Part shown: one piece after another, positions 63,758 to 64,000 of the stretch | How the letters are laid out: every line of letters begins with the position of its first letter | Position numbering within the stretch: the first letter of the stretch is position 1 | Source of the DNA: Rhodothermus marinus | GTDB taxonomy: Bacteria > Bacteroidota > Rhodothermia > Rhodothermales > Rhodothermaceae | Assembly: GCF_009936275.1 (NCBI RefSeq) | Contig: NZ_AP019797.1 | Coordinates: forward strand, 549,501 to 613,500 | Direction of reading: 5' to 3' | DNA: 64,000 bases | Position numbers and translations under genes: made by a program | The notes under the pieces: generated by a model | The model's database searches: none | What the model was told of the DNA's origin: nothing | What the model saw: the letters and a program-made list of their open reading frames with translations, nothing else

Positions 63758-64000
63758 ATGACCGACGAAGCTCAGGACAGGGCCTGTGCGGAGCTGGTCG
63801 AGCAATCGGCAGCCGAAGCGGACGGACTGGTGCAGGTGGAGGTGGACCCGACTTCGGGGCGCTTGACGCTTACCTACGACCGGGCGCGGCTCTCGCCGGC
63901 CGACGCCGAGCGGCTGGCGCGGCGTCTGGTGGCGGCCTTCGAGGAGCGTCCGGCCCACTGCACGCTGCACGTGCAGGGTCAGGGCGGCCGTAGTTGCGAG
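63758..64000 (+). CDS. Start of a probable heavy-metal P-type ATPase (partial)
   Basis: The ATG at 63758 follows GGAGG by 13 bases. Eighty-one codons are visible before the window ends: MTDEAQDRACAELVEQ, then GLVQVEVDPTSGRLTLTYD and CTLHVQGQGGRSCE. The beta-alpha-beta pattern resembles the ferredoxin-like metal-binding modules at the N-terminus of ZntA/CopA ATPases, and a metal efflux operon lies upstream. The catalytic part is outside the window, so the call rests on fold pattern and context. Confidence 0.45.
   Translation, partial: MTDEAQDRACAELVEQSAAEADGLVQVEVDPTSGRLTLTYDRARLSPADAERLARRLVAAFEERPAHCTLHVQGQGGRSCE

Overview
The window looks like a chromosome segment from a thermophilic Rhodothermus-type bacterium (Rhodothermota), most likely R. 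marinus or a close relative. The reasons are the adjacent mannosyl-3-phosphoglycerate synthase and phosphatase genes (the mannosylglycerate pathway described from R. marinus), a type I-E CRISPR system, a secreted Kelch protein with a C-terminal sorting-like domain, and GC-rich coding sequence. No rRNA or tRNA gene was recognised. This assignment is inference; no database search was possible.

Layout. (1) 1-3774: the end of a type I-E cas operon (cas6e end, cas1, cas2), a short leader and CRISPR array 1 (38 repeats, exact 61-bp period). (2) 3775-19600: a heavy-metal island. On the minus strand it carries a small membrane protein, a P1B-4-like ATPase, a PII-like protein and a CusABC-type RND pump; on the plus strand two Tat-exported multicopper oxidases, a frameshifted copB, a thioredoxin-like protein, a Met-rich Spy/CpxP-like protein and a SHOCT protein. 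(3) 19601-21397: CRISPR array 2 (30 repeats, same repeat, same orientation, no leader). (4) 21398-22068: two diverged tandem units that look like structured RNAs with terminators. (5) 22069-29300: DinB protein, a secreted clan GH-A glycosidase, and galT-symporter-galK. (6) 29480-37912: DUF486 protein, then a trans-4-hydroxyproline catabolic operon. (7) 37909-41628: mannosylglycerate synthesis genes plus a GH63 candidate hydrolase. (8) 41689-44655: an intein-containing RtcB RNA ligase. (9) 45019-53363: envelope, kinase and sigma-54 regulator genes and a sugar-dehydrogenase-like lipoprotein. (10) 53348-61766: a two-component system divergent from a second RND efflux operon. (11) 61785-64000: a toxin-antitoxin pair, a truncated ABC ATPase, a coiled-coil repeat protein and the start of a probable metal P-type ATPase.

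The most striking observation links regions 1-3. The SHOCT gene is circularly split across the island: its first 80 codons end at array 2 and its last 18 codons begin two bases after the last repeat of array 1. The 33 nt after array 1 and the 33 nt before array 2 are homologous (24/33 identical) in exact register, and 33 nt is the spacer length. Collapsing the island gives one continuous 68-repeat array. The simplest reading is that a circular metal-resistance element entered the array by recombination between a spacer and its own protospacer.

Other new-looking signals are a TTAAG-N6-TTAAG box upstream of three copper-related transcription units (a likely operator for the OmpR-type regulator in the window), a 13-bp hairpin that covers the cusC ribosome binding site, and an RNA-like unit beside array 2 whose two copies keep their stems through paired base changes.
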